DNA of 25,251 bases from Gammaproteobacteria bacterium. Its GTDB lineage: Bacteria; Pseudomonadota; Gammaproteobacteria; Pseudomonadales; Azotimanducaceae. Under the pieces are notes generated by a model. That model was not told the origin of the DNA, searched no databases, and was given only the letters and a program-made list of their open reading frames with translations. The stretch spans positions 1 to 25,251 of the forward strand of contig DMUF01000001.1 in the NCBI GenBank assembly GCA_003476445.1, given 5' to 3'. The translations under genes were made by a program, and so were the position numbers. Shown piece by piece: positions 1 to 8,455 of this stretch (its first letter is position 1; each line of letters starts with the position of its first letter).

Positions 1-2774
1 TCGACCGCGCGGGCAAAACCTTCGCCTGCGAAACCGGCAACTACTGCCCGCGATCTGAGCCGCCGGCGGGTTTCTGCCAGCAGAACTTCGCGCTGCTTTA
101 CACCGACGGCTACTGGAATGGCGGCGCGGGCGTCAGCTCCAACGAAGATGCCGACTCGGCAGCAAACCGGTTCGATGGTGGACGCTATGCCGACGCGATA
201 GCGCAGACCCTCGCGGATACCGCGATGTACCACTACAAGCGCGACTTCCACCCGACTTACACCAATCTGGTGCCTATCTCGAGGCTTGATCAGGTCGGTG
301 CCGCGCCTGGCGCCTTTGCCTCAGGGCAGTCGACGATGCACCAGCACATGAAGACCTACACGCTGGCATTCGGTGTGCGCGGAACCATTGATCCGGCATC
401 AGTTCCGGCAGATCCGGTCGTGCCCTTTGCCTGGACCGATCCGTTCAACGCGCCAGCGCACAAGATCGATGATCTCCTGCACGCGGCGTTGAACGGGCGC
501 GGCGAGTATCTGAATGCGTCGAACCCGCAGGAGCTCCAGGTGGCGCTCGAGCGCGCGTTTCTCGCGTTCACTCAGGCGGGCTCGTCAACCTCATCCGCTG
601 CGTTCAACTCCACCTCGCTTGAGGAAGGCACGCTGCTCTATCGGGGTTTCTATGACCTGCGCTACAACACCGGTGAACTATCCGCAACGGCGGTCGCGCG
701 CGATGGGTCGCTGGCCGCGACGCCGCTCTGGCGTGCCTCGCAGCAGATGGATGCCAAGGCGATAGATCAGCGCGTCATGGTGACGTGGGATCGTGGCGCG
801 ACCCGTGGTATTCCGTTCCGTTACAGCGCGCTCAATGCGGCGCAAAAGTCGCTGCTGTCGGACGCCGAGATGCGGTTTCTGCGCGGAGACCGCACGGTCG
901 AACAGCCGACCGGAGCCCTGCGCAAACGGGAAGCGGTCGGCGGTTTGCTCGGGGACATCGTGAATTCGAGCCCGGTGTTCGTTGGCGCCCCGCGCGGCAT
1001 TAATCGTGATCAGTCCCCGTACCCGGTCAGCAATCTGTATTCCACCTTTGCGGCGCGCGAGGCAAATCGCACGCCAGTCGTCTATGTCGGTGCCAATGAC
1101 GGCAGCCTGCACGGATTCCATGCGCGCACGGGCGTGGAACTCATGGCGTATGTTCCAAACAAGCTTATCGACGCGACGCTGTCGAGCCGCAATGCGCTCG
1201 ACCAGTTCGCGTCTCCGTTTTATCAGCACCGCTACTTCGTCGACCTTACTCCGCGCCTGAACGATGTCTATCTGCGTTCGTCCGCGGCGGCGGGGCGATC
1301 TTGGCGTACCGTTCTGGTGGGTGGCCTCGGCGGCGGCGGCAAGGGGTTCTATGCCCTCGACGTCACTGACCCTGAGCGCTACACCGACGAGACCCGGGCG
1401 AGTGACACCGTACTCTGGGAATTCACTGACGAAGACGACACGTATCCCCTGACCGCCGCGGGGCAGCCGCTTGGGGGCAGTGACGGCGCCGTGCGTGATT
1501 CCTCCAACCGCCCGGTGAAGGATCTTGGGTATGCGCTGTCCCTGCCCGTGATCGGCATGAGCAATGCCACCGATGGGGATAACGAAAAGGCGTGGATAGC
1601 GATCTTCGGCAACGGGCAAAACTCGACGGCTGGAATCGCGAAGCTCTTTGCGCTCTTCATTGAGCGCGGCCAGGATGGCTGGCAGTCGGGCGATGTGGTC
1701 AAGCTCGACACGGGTTTTGGTGTGCCAGTGACGGGCCCGCTGGCCGGGTTCCCGAATGGCCTTGGTTCGCCCACGGCGGTAGACGTGAATCTCGATGGCA
1801 CTGTCGACCGCGTTTATGCCGGTGATCGCCTCGGCAACGTGTTTCGTTTTGACTTGTCAGCCTCGAATCCGGGCGCGTGGTCGGTGACACGGCTCTTCAC
1901 CGCGGTATATACCCGTAACGGTCAGCAGACCGTGCAACCGGTGCTGTCGCAGCCGCTGGTGATACCGCACCCGACACAGAGCGGTTTTCTGGTGATCTTT
2001 GGCACGGGCAGTTATGCCACGCGCGAAGATGCGCGCAATACGGATATTCAGTCGATCTACGGGATCTGGGATCGCGATGAGACGCTGCCGGCAACCGCGA
2101 ATGGCAGCCGGGAGCAGCGGTTGGTCGAGCAGACGCTCGTCAACGTGCTCGATACGGGCACGACGCCGCAGGAGACCAAGCGGGTGTTCCGGAATACGGA
2201 CGCCGTGGAATACCGTCCTGATCGCCGCGATTGCTCGTCCGGCACCTGTGTTACCGAGCCTGGCACCTATGGCTGGTACGTGGATCTCGATCTGCCGGCG
2301 GCTTCGCTCACCAGCGGCGGCCAGGCCATTGCCGGCGTGTCGACAGCACCGCAGTATCCCGGCGAGCGTGCCATTCGACGAATCATCGAGCGCAACGGCG
2401 CGCTGGTCACGACCACAGTACTGCCCGCACTCGACGAATTCTCCTGTTATGGCACCCGCCCTGGCGCTGTGCTCGTACTGTCAGCGCTGACTGGGGGCGA
2501 CGCCGGTCAGCCGCTGATCGATTTCAACAACGACGGGCGCGTGGATGAGGGTGATCTGATTGCCGTCGATGACGAGCTGCGCTCTCCTGGGTTGCTCATG
2601 AATCAGACTGAGCTCGATGGCCAACTGGTGGATCTCGCGACGCTGAGCGGAGAGGGGTCGACCGACTTTCTCTTCGTGAGCGGTGGCAACGACACCATCG
2701 CGTATCTCATCGACAGCACGCGGGACCGGCGCACTGGGCGCCTTTCCTGGCGCGAGCTGGACTTTGCGGAGTGA
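1..2774 (+). CDS. pilY1: PilY1-type type IV pilus tip/biogenesis protein, C-terminal part (5' truncated by window edge)
   Basis: The reading frame is open from the first full codon at base 3 through the TGA at 2772-2774, giving about 923 residues with no start; the ATG at 225 is internal. PilY1/PilC proteins sit at the tip of type IV pili, promote pilus extension and adhesion, and end in a calcium-controlled quinoprotein-like beta-propeller. What is seen: propeller-like repeats such as VVYVGANDGSLHGFHA and GKGFYALDVTDP, and the usual C-terminal ending (GRLSWREL). Two acidic loops of EF-hand/dockerin type are visible, DVNLDGTVD at about 1782-1808 and DFNNDGRVDEGD at about 2520-2555. The N-terminal (often VWA-like) region lies outside the window. 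A PilY2-like gene follows after 4 bases. Family assignment is firm; which pilin genes precede it cannot be seen. Confidence 0.9.
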   Translation, partial: DRAGKTFACETGNYCPRSEPPAGFCQQNFALLYTDGYWNGGAGVSSNEDADSAANRFDGGRYADAIAQTLADTAMYHYKRDFHPTYTNLVPISRLDQVGAAPGAFASGQSTMHQHMKTYTLAFGVRGTIDPASVPADPVVPFAWTDPFNAPAHKIDDLLHAALNGRGEYLNASNPQELQVALERAFLAFTQAGSSTSSAAFNSTSLEEGTLLYRGFYDLRYNTGELSATAVARDGSLAATPLWRASQQMDAKAIDQRVMVTWDRGATRGIPFRYSALNAAQKSLLSDAEMRFLRGDRTVEQPTGALRKREAVGGLLGDIVNSSPVFVGAPRGINRDQSPYPVSNLYSTFAAREANRTPVVYVGANDGSLHGFHARTGVELMAYVPNKLIDATLSSRNALDQFASPFYQHRYFVDLTPRLNDVYLRSSAAAGRSWRTVLVGGLGGGGKGFYALDVTDPERYTDETRASDTVLWEFTDEDDTYPLTAAGQPLGGSDGAVRDSSNRPVKDLGYALSLPVIGMSNATDGDNEKAWIAIFGNGQNSTAGIAKLFALFIERGQDGWQSGDVVKLDTGFGVPVTGPLAGFPNGLGSPTAVDVNLDGTVDRVYAGDRLGNVFRFDLSASNPGAWSVTRLFTAVYTRNGQQTVQPVLSQPLVIPHPTQSGFLVIFGTGSYATREDARNTDIQSIYGIWDRDETLPATANGSREQRLVEQTLVNVLDTGTTPQETKRVFRNTDAVEYRPDRRDCSSGTCVTEPGTYGWYVDLDLPAASLTSGGQAIAGVSTAPQYPGERAIRRIIERNGALVTTTVLPALDEFSCYGTRPGAVLVLSALTGGDAGQPLIDFNNDGRVDEGDLIAVDDELRSPGLLMNQTELDGQLVDLATLSGEGSTDFLFVSGGNDTIAYLIDSTRDRRTGRLSWRELDFAE

Positions 2775-2778
2775 CCGT

Positions 2779-3198
2779 TTGAGCCGCTTTATCGCATCGA
2801 TTACGCGGCAGACCAAGTCGTTGCTTGCCGCGCAGCTTTCGCTCGTCCTGGTGGTCGTGACATGTCTTGTTTTCGTCCCCGAGGCTCTCGGGCAAGAGGC
2901 CGAGCGTGTTGCCGACGCTGCGCACGTCGACCAACCAGGGCGACTGATCGCGCGCGAGGAAATCGATTCCGGCATCGTGGAGGCACTCGAGTCGGCCCGC
3001 GGAACTGTCGTCATCGAAGGCTATCGTTACGTCCTCGCCCAGGATGTTCCCGTCCAGATGAATGGGGTTGCGGCTGCGGCAGCCGATTTGGCAGTGGGCA
3101 TGCAGGTGCAGTTTCGATTCCTGCGCGTAGCGCAGCAGCTGCCGCGATTGCTCGAAGTGCGGGTAGTCCCCCCCGAGCACCGTATCTATCGACGTTGA
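2779..3198 (+). CDS. Small exported PilY2-like protein
   Basis: This 139-residue protein follows pilY1 with a 4-base gap. I chose the TTG at 2779 because GGAG (2768-2771) lies 7 bases before it and because translation from it gives a clean export signal; the in-frame ATG at 2683 would overlap pilY1 by 92 bases. Residues 9-38 form a signal peptide or anchor (basic start, hydrophobic LAAQLSLVLVVVTCLVFV, then EALGQ, a plausible cleavage site). The mature part, roughly residues 74-115, has a small beta-rich pattern (GTVVIEGYRYVLAQDVPV, then a VGMQVQFRF strand) that resembles my recollection of PilY2 and other small beta-barrel pilus accessory proteins. Pseudomonas PilY2 occupies the same place after pilY1. 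The PilY2 call rests on position plus weak pattern similarity. No pilin gene follows it; the next gene is convergent. Confidence 0.6.
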   Translation: MSRFIASITRQTKSLLAAQLSLVLVVVTCLVFVPEALGQEAERVADAAHVDQPGRLIAREEIDSGIVEALESARGTVVIEGYRYVLAQDVPVQMNGVAAAAADLAVGMQVQFRFLRVAQQLPRLLEVRVVPPEHRIYRR

Positions 3199-3270
3199 AA
3201 CGAAGGGTTCGGTTGCCGTCAGCAGCGTGAAGACGGGTTGGCGTGAGCGGGCGTCTGCTGCGCAGCCAGG

Positions 3271-4719
3271 TCAGTCGAGGTTCAGTTTCTTCAGTCGGTA
3301 GCGCAACGCGCGGAAGGTGATGCCCAGTCGCCGTGCCGCCTCGGTGCGATTCCACCGTGTGGCGTTCAGCGCCTCGGTGATGAGCTCGCGCTCCACGTGT
3401 TCGAGATGCTCTTCGAGCGAAACCCCGGCTGGAAGGCGAGCGGAAGCGTGCGTGGCTGGCATCCCGCCAGGGAGCGACCCTGCTTCTGAGTCCAGGCTTT
3501 CCTCTGATCGCTCGTCCGAGGCTGTCGGGACAACAATGCCGGATTGCGCGCTGGTACCGCGGTGCGGGGCTCTTGCGGGAATACCAAGGTCCTGCACGCG
3601 GATCGTGTCGCCCGCAGCCATTGCGAGCGCGCGCTCAAGCACGTTCTCAAGTTCGCGCACGTTGCCCGGGAAGTCGTGGTACTGGAGTGCCTCGAGCGCC
3701 TCCGCCGACAGCGCAGGAAGGGGCCCGACATAGCTCTGCGCGAGTCGGTCGAGCACGTGCGCGGCGAGCGCGGGGATATCTTCCGCGCGCGCGCGCAGGC
3801 TGGGCACTTCCAGTTCGATGACGTTGAGGCGATAGAACAGATCCTGCCGGAAACGACCGGCTGCCACCTCGCTTGCGAGCGACTTGTGGGTAGCGCAGAT
3901 GATGCGGGCATCAACGGGTGATTCGCTGGCCGCACCGACCGGGCGCACCGCCTTTTCCTGAATGGCCCGCAGCAGCTTCACCTGCATGGCGATCGGCAGA
4001 TCTGCGACCTCATCGAGAAACAGGGTGCCGCCGGCGGCAGACTGGAACAAACCGTCTCGATCCTGCAGGGCGCCGGTGAAGCTGCCTTTGCGATGCCCGA
4101 AGAACTCGCTTTCCATGAGCTCCGCAGGAACCGCCCCGCAGTTCACAGGCACAAATGGCCCCTCGCCGCGGGCGCTTGCGGCATGGATGGCGCGTGCCAC
4201 CAGTTCCTTCCCCGTCCCGGATTCGCCGCTTACGTAGACCGGCGCCTGGCTGCGGGCGAGCCGGGCAATCTGCGCTCGCAGGGCGCGCATGGGTGGCGAT
4301 TCGCCAATGAGCTGCGCCTGAAGCGAGCCGACGGCGGGTACAGCGCGTCCGAGGCGCAGCGCCTGGGTGACGAGTCCCCGCAGCTGATGCAAGTCCACCG
4401 GTTTAGAGACGAAGTCGAAAGCGCCTGCCTTCAGAGCACCGATGGCAAGATCGATGCTGCCGTAGGCGGTGATGACGGCCACCGGCAGGTCCGGATGATG
4501 CACGCCGATATCTGCGACCAGATCGAGCCCGTTGCCGTCCGGCAGATTGACGTCGGTAAGGCATAGGTCGAACGTCCGCGCCGCGAGTGCTGTACGGGCG
4601 GTGCGCAGATCAGCGGCGCTGACGGACTCGACGCCCATGCGCGTGAGAGTGATTTCGATGAGCTCGCGAATATCGGGCTCATCGTCAACGATCAGTGCGG
4701 TGGGAAGCTTGGCTGGCAT
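3271..4719 (-). CDS. pilR: Sigma54-dependent response regulator PilR
   Basis: This 482-residue NtrC-family activator is the partner of PilS and activates sigma54-dependent pilin transcription. Domains in order: receiver, residues 7-120, with acidic pocket D12/D13, phospho-acceptor D56 and K107; AAA+ ATPase, residues 137-368, with Walker A GESGTGKE at 165-172, sigma54-contact loop GSFTGA at 212-217 (Ser replaces the commoner Ala, which as I recall is usual in PilR), Walker B LFLDE at 233-237 and arginine-finger region around 290-310; Fis-type helix-turn-helix at the end (residues 457-480, NRTEAARRLGITFRALRYRL). Its start is 24 bases after the pilS stop, so the two are surely co-transcribed. 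A long low-complexity linker (about 383-432) joins the ATPase and DNA-binding parts. The gene faces the pilY genes tail to tail. Confidence 0.93.
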   Translation of the reverse strand: MPAKLPTALIVDDEPDIRELIEITLTRMGVESVSAADLRTARTALAARTFDLCLTDVNLPDGNGLDLVADIGVHHPDLPVAVITAYGSIDLAIGALKAGAFDFVSKPVDLHQLRGLVTQALRLGRAVPAVGSLQAQLIGESPPMRALRAQIARLARSQAPVYVSGESGTGKELVARAIHAASARGEGPFVPVNCGAVPAELMESEFFGHRKGSFTGALQDRDGLFQSAAGGTLFLDEVADLPIAMQVKLLRAIQEKAVRPVGAASESPVDARIICATHKSLASEVAAGRFRQDLFYRLNVIELEVPSLRARAEDIPALAAHVLDRLAQSYVGPLPALSAEALEALQYHDFPGNVRELENVLERALAMAAGDTIRVQDLGIPARAPHRGTSAQSGIVVPTASDERSEESLDSEAGSLPGGMPATHASARLPAGVSLEEHLEHVERELITEALNATRWNRTEAARRLGITFRALRYRLKKLNLD

Positions 4720-4743
4720 GGTGTAGCGACCGCTGTCCTCGGC

Positions 4744-6456
4744 TCAGTCGATACTGCGTTCGGCAGGGGCGAACGTGATGCGAAAGCAGGCCCCGCCTGT
4801 TGCGCGAGGATGGTACCTGAGGTCGGACTGGTTGGCCTGGCACAGCGCGCGCGACAGATACAGGCCAAGGCCGGTGCCCTGGGATTCGGTGGTGAAGAAA
4901 GGCTCGAACAGGCGCTCCCGACCTGCGTCATCGACGCCGCTCCCCTCATCCAGCACCGAGAGGATTGGGCGACTGCTGCCGTCGTCCAGGCGACCTTCGA
5001 TCCGAGCCCAACGTCGCCCGGTGCGTTGCTGGCTATGGCGCACGGCGTTCGCAAGCAGATTGGAAAGCACCTGATCGAGGTGTGAGCGATCCATGCGAAC
5101 GGCAAGGTTGCTCGGGTTGATGTCGATCTCCACCAGGGCGTCTGGCTCCGTCTCGCGAAACGCGGCGACCTGGCGCGGCAGTTCCTGAGCCAGGTCGATA
5201 AGCTCTGGTCGCGGTGGATTCGGGCGTGATGACTGCAGCACGTTCTGTACCAGCTGATTCATGCGCCCACAGTGGTTGCTGATGATTGCCGCGAGGCGCG
5301 CATCCGCAGTTGCCAGCGCCGGTGACTCCGCAAGCAGCTGGGCGGCGTGATTGATTGCCGACAGTGGATTGCGGATCTCATGCGCGATGCTGGCAGAAAG
5401 CTGCCCGAGCGCCGCGAGCTTCAGCTGCTGTGCCTGTTGCTCAAGCTCCGCCGCGTCCTCAAGGAACAGGATCACGTCGCCTTCGCGATTGCCACGATGC
5501 ACCGGGGCCAGGCTGACGCGAATGGCCGGGCCGGCTTCGGTCACGCGCAGCGGCGCCGGCCGATGGTTGCCGTTCGCGCGCCATTCCTTCACGGACGCTC
5601 TGATGATCGCGGGCAGCCCGTCTTCCTGCGTCGAGGCAGAAGCGGGCGCGAGTCTGCCGCGTCCCAGCAGTTCGCGCGCCGCATCATTCATCACTCGCAC
5701 CTGGTCGGCTGCGGTGACCACGATGATGCCGGTGCGCATGCGCGACAGAATCTGCAGATTGAGTTGCTCCAGATCCGCCACTTCGGCCGCCTGAGTGATG
5801 GCCCGGAGATCATTTTCACGGATGCGCCGGCTCAGGAGTCCGGCCGCAACGCTGAGCCCGAAACAGGCCGCACCGAGCACGCCAGCCTGAAAGAAGTCGC
5901 CTTTTATCAGTGGGTTATCAAGGGTCAGGTAGAACTCCTCAAAGAACAGCAGCAGCGTGGCTGCAGCGGGCGCGGCCCGGGCGCTGTTCTCCTCGAGCAG
6001 GATCATTGCCATGGCGAGCGTTGGCAGCAGCAGGGTGCCAAGACCGCTGCCGATGCCGCCGCTTGCGTTGATGAGCGTGATCAGCACCGTCAGGTCGATC
6101 AGCACGCGTGCAGGCAACAGGATTCGGCTGTGGCGCCCAATCCACGGACCCAGACGCGGCAGACCGAGCAGCAGCGTCATGCTGAAGGCGCCCCACAGAA
6201 TCGTGAGCCATTGGAAAAGCACCGGGTGCAGGCTGCCGATGCGGGTGAGAGTGAGGGTCTGGTAGAAAACGGTCAGGAGCAGGATCGCGACAGCGAGCGC
6301 GTACGCTTCATAGATACGCAGCAGTCGGAGCCTGAGCTCATTGTGGCGGCGCTCGAGATCGTCCACGAGCCCCTCGGACACGGCGCCAGTGGGGTGACGC
6401 TCTATGCTCGCCCGACCCGTGTGGTCGGGCTCAAACGCCGTGGCGCCTTGGGTCAC
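4744..6456 (-). CDS. pilS: Membrane sensor histidine kinase PilS
   Basis: This 570-residue inner-membrane kinase phosphorylates PilR and in Pseudomonas senses the pilin pool. Six hydrophobic segments lie between about residues 50 and 207, followed by a PAS-like domain (about 227-340), a HisKA dimerisation helix with phospho-acceptor H359 (SASIAHEIRNPLSA), and an HATPase domain with N box NLLANAVRHS (466-475), G1 DEGSGV (503-508), F box LFEPFF and G2 GTGLGL (527-532). All catalytic motifs are intact. The start is GTG at 6456, whose first four bases (GTGA) overlap the TGA of bamD. No good Shine-Dalgarno is visible ahead of it, so translation is probably coupled to bamD. The first 40 residues are a charged, poorly ordered extension. 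Confidence 0.92.
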   Translation of the reverse strand: MTQGATAFEPDHTGRASIERHPTGAVSEGLVDDLERRHNELRLRLLRIYEAYALAVAILLLTVFYQTLTLTRIGSLHPVLFQWLTILWGAFSMTLLLGLPRLGPWIGRHSRILLPARVLIDLTVLITLINASGGIGSGLGTLLLPTLAMAMILLEENSARAAPAAATLLLFFEEFYLTLDNPLIKGDFFQAGVLGAACFGLSVAAGLLSRRIRENDLRAITQAAEVADLEQLNLQILSRMRTGIIVVTAADQVRVMNDAARELLGRGRLAPASASTQEDGLPAIIRASVKEWRANGNHRPAPLRVTEAGPAIRVSLAPVHRGNREGDVILFLEDAAELEQQAQQLKLAALGQLSASIAHEIRNPLSAINHAAQLLAESPALATADARLAAIISNHCGRMNQLVQNVLQSSRPNPPRPELIDLAQELPRQVAAFRETEPDALVEIDINPSNLAVRMDRSHLDQVLSNLLANAVRHSQQRTGRRWARIEGRLDDGSSRPILSVLDEGSGVDDAGRERLFEPFFTTESQGTGLGLYLSRALCQANQSDLRYHPRATGGACFRITFAPAERSID

Positions 6457-7364
6457 GAGCCAGGTTCGGCGCGCGCTTTAAGACGGATGGGCGGCGGAAT
6501 CTCAGGCCGGTCAAGCAGTCCGAAGGTCATGAGATTGGTCCAGGAGCGGTCGCGGCTGCGGATCTGCTCGGTCAGCACGAGATCGCCGTTGGCATCGAAG
6601 GCCTCGTAACTCGGGAAGTTGGTGGCAAGCACCTGCAGCGCGTCGTCCGCGGCATCATCGAGTCCGAGCTTGGCGTTTGCTTCCACAATGAGCGCCAGCG
6701 CATCGGGCACTGCCGGGGAACGCGAGTAGTTTTCGACCACGAAGCGCGCGCGGTTGGCAGCGGCGATGTAGGCGCCGCGCTCCATGTAGAAGTTCGCCGT
6801 GTTGATTTCGGCAAATGCCAGGATCTCGCGCAGATACACCATGCGCTGTCGCGCGTCGGGGGCGTAGAGGCTGTTCGGGAAACTGGTGAGCAATTCGGCG
6901 AAATCGTCGTAGGCCTCGCGGTTCGAGGTCATGTCGCGGCGCGTGAGGTCGGTGGTGATCAAACGGTCAAAGATGCCGCGGTTGCGGTAGTAGGACGCGA
7001 GCCCCTTGATGTAGTAGGCGTAGTCGACGTTCGGGTGCTGTGGATGCAGGCGAATGAAGCGGTCGGCTGCGCTGCGGGCGGCGTCGGCGTCAAAGCTCAT
7101 GTAGTGCGCGAAGACGATTTCGAGCTGGGCCTGTTCGGCATAACGGCCGAACGGGAAGCGCGACTCGAGCAGCTCGAGTTCCTCGATTGCCTGAGAGTAG
7201 TTGCCGGACCGCAGGCTGCGCTGGGCGTTACGGTAGAGCATTTGCTCCGTAGCGTTGAGCTCCGCTTCCGCGTCTTGCTCTTTGTCCTTGCCCCACGGCC
7301 AGAGCGAGCAGCCGCTGGTCAACAGGAGCGCCATCATCACTGCCACGCCGATTGCACGCTTCAT
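6453..7364 (-). CDS. bamD: Outer membrane assembly lipoprotein BamD (ComL/YfiO)
   Basis: BamD is the essential TPR lipoprotein of the BAM complex, which inserts beta-barrel proteins into the outer membrane. The open frame extends further upstream, but the ATG at 7362-7364 is the right start: it has AGGA a few bases upstream and gives MKRAIGVAVMMALLLTSGC, a lipoprotein signal with lipobox LTSGC and lipidated C19. The mature protein has tandem TPR-like helix pairs from about residue 42 to 255, including the family pattern SGNYSQAIEELELLESRFPFG and the conserved YYIKGLASY stretch. It is 303 residues, longer than E. coli BamD (245) because of a C-terminal extension, as in Pseudomonas. It heads the bamD-pilS-pilR transcription unit and is divergent from rluD. 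Confidence 0.93.
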   Translation of the reverse strand: MKRAIGVAVMMALLLTSGCSLWPWGKDKEQDAEAELNATEQMLYRNAQRSLRSGNYSQAIEELELLESRFPFGRYAEQAQLEIVFAHYMSFDADAARSAADRFIRLHPQHPNVDYAYYIKGLASYYRNRGIFDRLITTDLTRRDMTSNREAYDDFAELLTSFPNSLYAPDARQRMVYLREILAFAEINTANFYMERGAYIAAANRARFVVENYSRSPAVPDALALIVEANAKLGLDDAADDALQVLATNFPSYEAFDANGDLVLTEQIRSRDRSWTNLMTFGLLDRPEIPPPIRLKARAEPGS

Positions 7365-7385
7365 GTCGTCCTGAGGAGCCGGTCG

Positions 7386-7391
7386 GTAGAA
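7386..7391 (+). promoter_or_regulatory. Candidate -10 element (TAGAAT) for rluD-pgeF
   Basis: TAGAAT lies 30 bases before the TTG chosen for rluD and overlaps the upstream ATG at 7391. No clear -35 box is seen at 16-18 bases. The same TAGAAT-plus-C/G-rich context recurs ahead of the holD-like gene and of prfC, which supports it as a real promoter element in this genome. Confidence 0.45.
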
Positions 7392-7420
7392 TGCGGCTAC
7401 TCTATCGACTGAGGTCGATC

Positions 7421-8455
7421 TTGCAACCGGAAACGCCAGAACTCCCAATTGACGATGACGTCGCCGTCTCTCGTCAGACCGTGGTACCGCGGGAACTTGC
7501 GGGATCGCGCGTTGATCAGGCGGCCGCGACGCTGTTCCCCGGTTTCTCCCGGGTGATGCTCGCGCGCTGGATCGAGGGTGGAGAACTCACCTGCGACGGT
7601 CGGGCGGTGCGCCCTGCGGCCCGGCTGCGCGGAGGTGAACGGCTCGTCCTCGAAGCCGAGCGCGAGATCCGGGAAGACTGGCGCAGCGCTCAGCCGGTGC
7701 CGTTTCGCGTGCTGTATGAGGATGCCGACCTCCTGGTCATCGAAAAGCCGGTGGGCGTGGTCGTCCACCCTGGCGCCGGAGTCCCCGACGGAACGCTCGT
7801 CAACGGATTGCTTGCCCATCGACCGGCGCTTGCCACGCTGCCGCGAGCCGGAATCGTGCACCGCCTGGATAAGGACACGAGCGGGCTCATGCTCGTGGCG
7901 GCCTCGGAAGCTGCCCGGCTCGATCTGATCGCAGCGCTGGCGGCGCGCACCGTGAGCCGGCGCTACCTGGCGGTGGTTGCCGGCCACGTGGCGGGGGAGT
8001 TGCTCATCGATGCGGCCATCGGCCGCGACCCCGATCTGCGTACTCGGCAGCAGGTGCGGAATGACGGCAAGCCAGCGCGTACACGGGTGTCGGTGCGTGA
8101 GCGTTACGCCGCACATACGCTGATCGAGGCTGCGCTCGAGACCGGGCGCACGCATCAGATTCGGGTGCATTTGAGCCACGTCGGACATCCGCTCGTGGGA
8201 GACAGTCGCTACCGTGTGCCCGGGCGCACGCCTGCGCCGGGAACGACCCGCAAGCTCGCGCCGGCGGTGCGCGCCGAGCTCGACGGACTGGTGGCTAACT
8301 TTCCGCGTCAGGCGCTGCATGCCTGGCGTCTCGCATTTCGCCACCCGCGCTCGGGCGCGGAGTGCGCGTTTGAAGCACCGCTTCCCGACGACATGGCGGC
8401 TCTGGTCGCTGCGCTGGCGCGCCATGCACATGCGGCCGGGGGTCCGTCCGCGTGA
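7421..8455 (+). CDS. rluD: 23S rRNA pseudouridine synthase RluD
   Basis: RluD converts uridines in helix 69 of 23S rRNA to pseudouridine. The chosen TTG start has GAGG at 7411-7414 with a 6-base spacer and gives 344 residues; an in-frame ATG at 7391 overlaps a likely -10 box and has only a distant GGAG, so it is less likely. An S4-type RNA-binding domain covers about residues 25-85. The RluA-type catalytic domain follows, with the signature HRLDKDTSGLML holding the catalytic aspartate (codon at 7868-7870, residue 150). Later motifs GRTHQIRVHLSHVGHPLVGD and RQALHAWRLAF are typical. It overlaps pgeF by 4 bases (GTGA), and the rluD-pgeF pair divergent from bamD is a conserved gammaproteobacterial order. 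Confidence 0.92.
   Translation: MQPETPELPIDDDVAVSRQTVVPRELAGSRVDQAAATLFPGFSRVMLARWIEGGELTCDGRAVRPAARLRGGERLVLEAEREIREDWRSAQPVPFRVLYEDADLLVIEKPVGVVVHPGAGVPDGTLVNGLLAHRPALATLPRAGIVHRLDKDTSGLMLVAASEAARLDLIAALAARTVSRRYLAVVAGHVAGELLIDAAIGRDPDLRTRQQVRNDGKPARTRVSVRERYAAHTLIEAALETGRTHQIRVHLSHVGHPLVGDSRYRVPGRTPAPGTTRKLAPAVRAELDGLVANFPRQALHAWRLAFRHPRSGAECAFEAPLPDDMAALVAALARHAHAAGGPSA

Noticed and set aside
3784..3796. Run of alternating C and G inside pilR
   Set aside because: It encodes part of the normal AAA+ domain (SLRARAEDIP region) and is too short to be a meaningful simple repeat in such GC-rich DNA.
5347..6609. 420-codon open frame on the + strand across pilS
   Set aside because: It is antisense to pilS, whose kinase motifs are all intact; GC-rich DNA commonly yields such shadow frames, and the translation is low complexity (Gln/Arg/His-rich).
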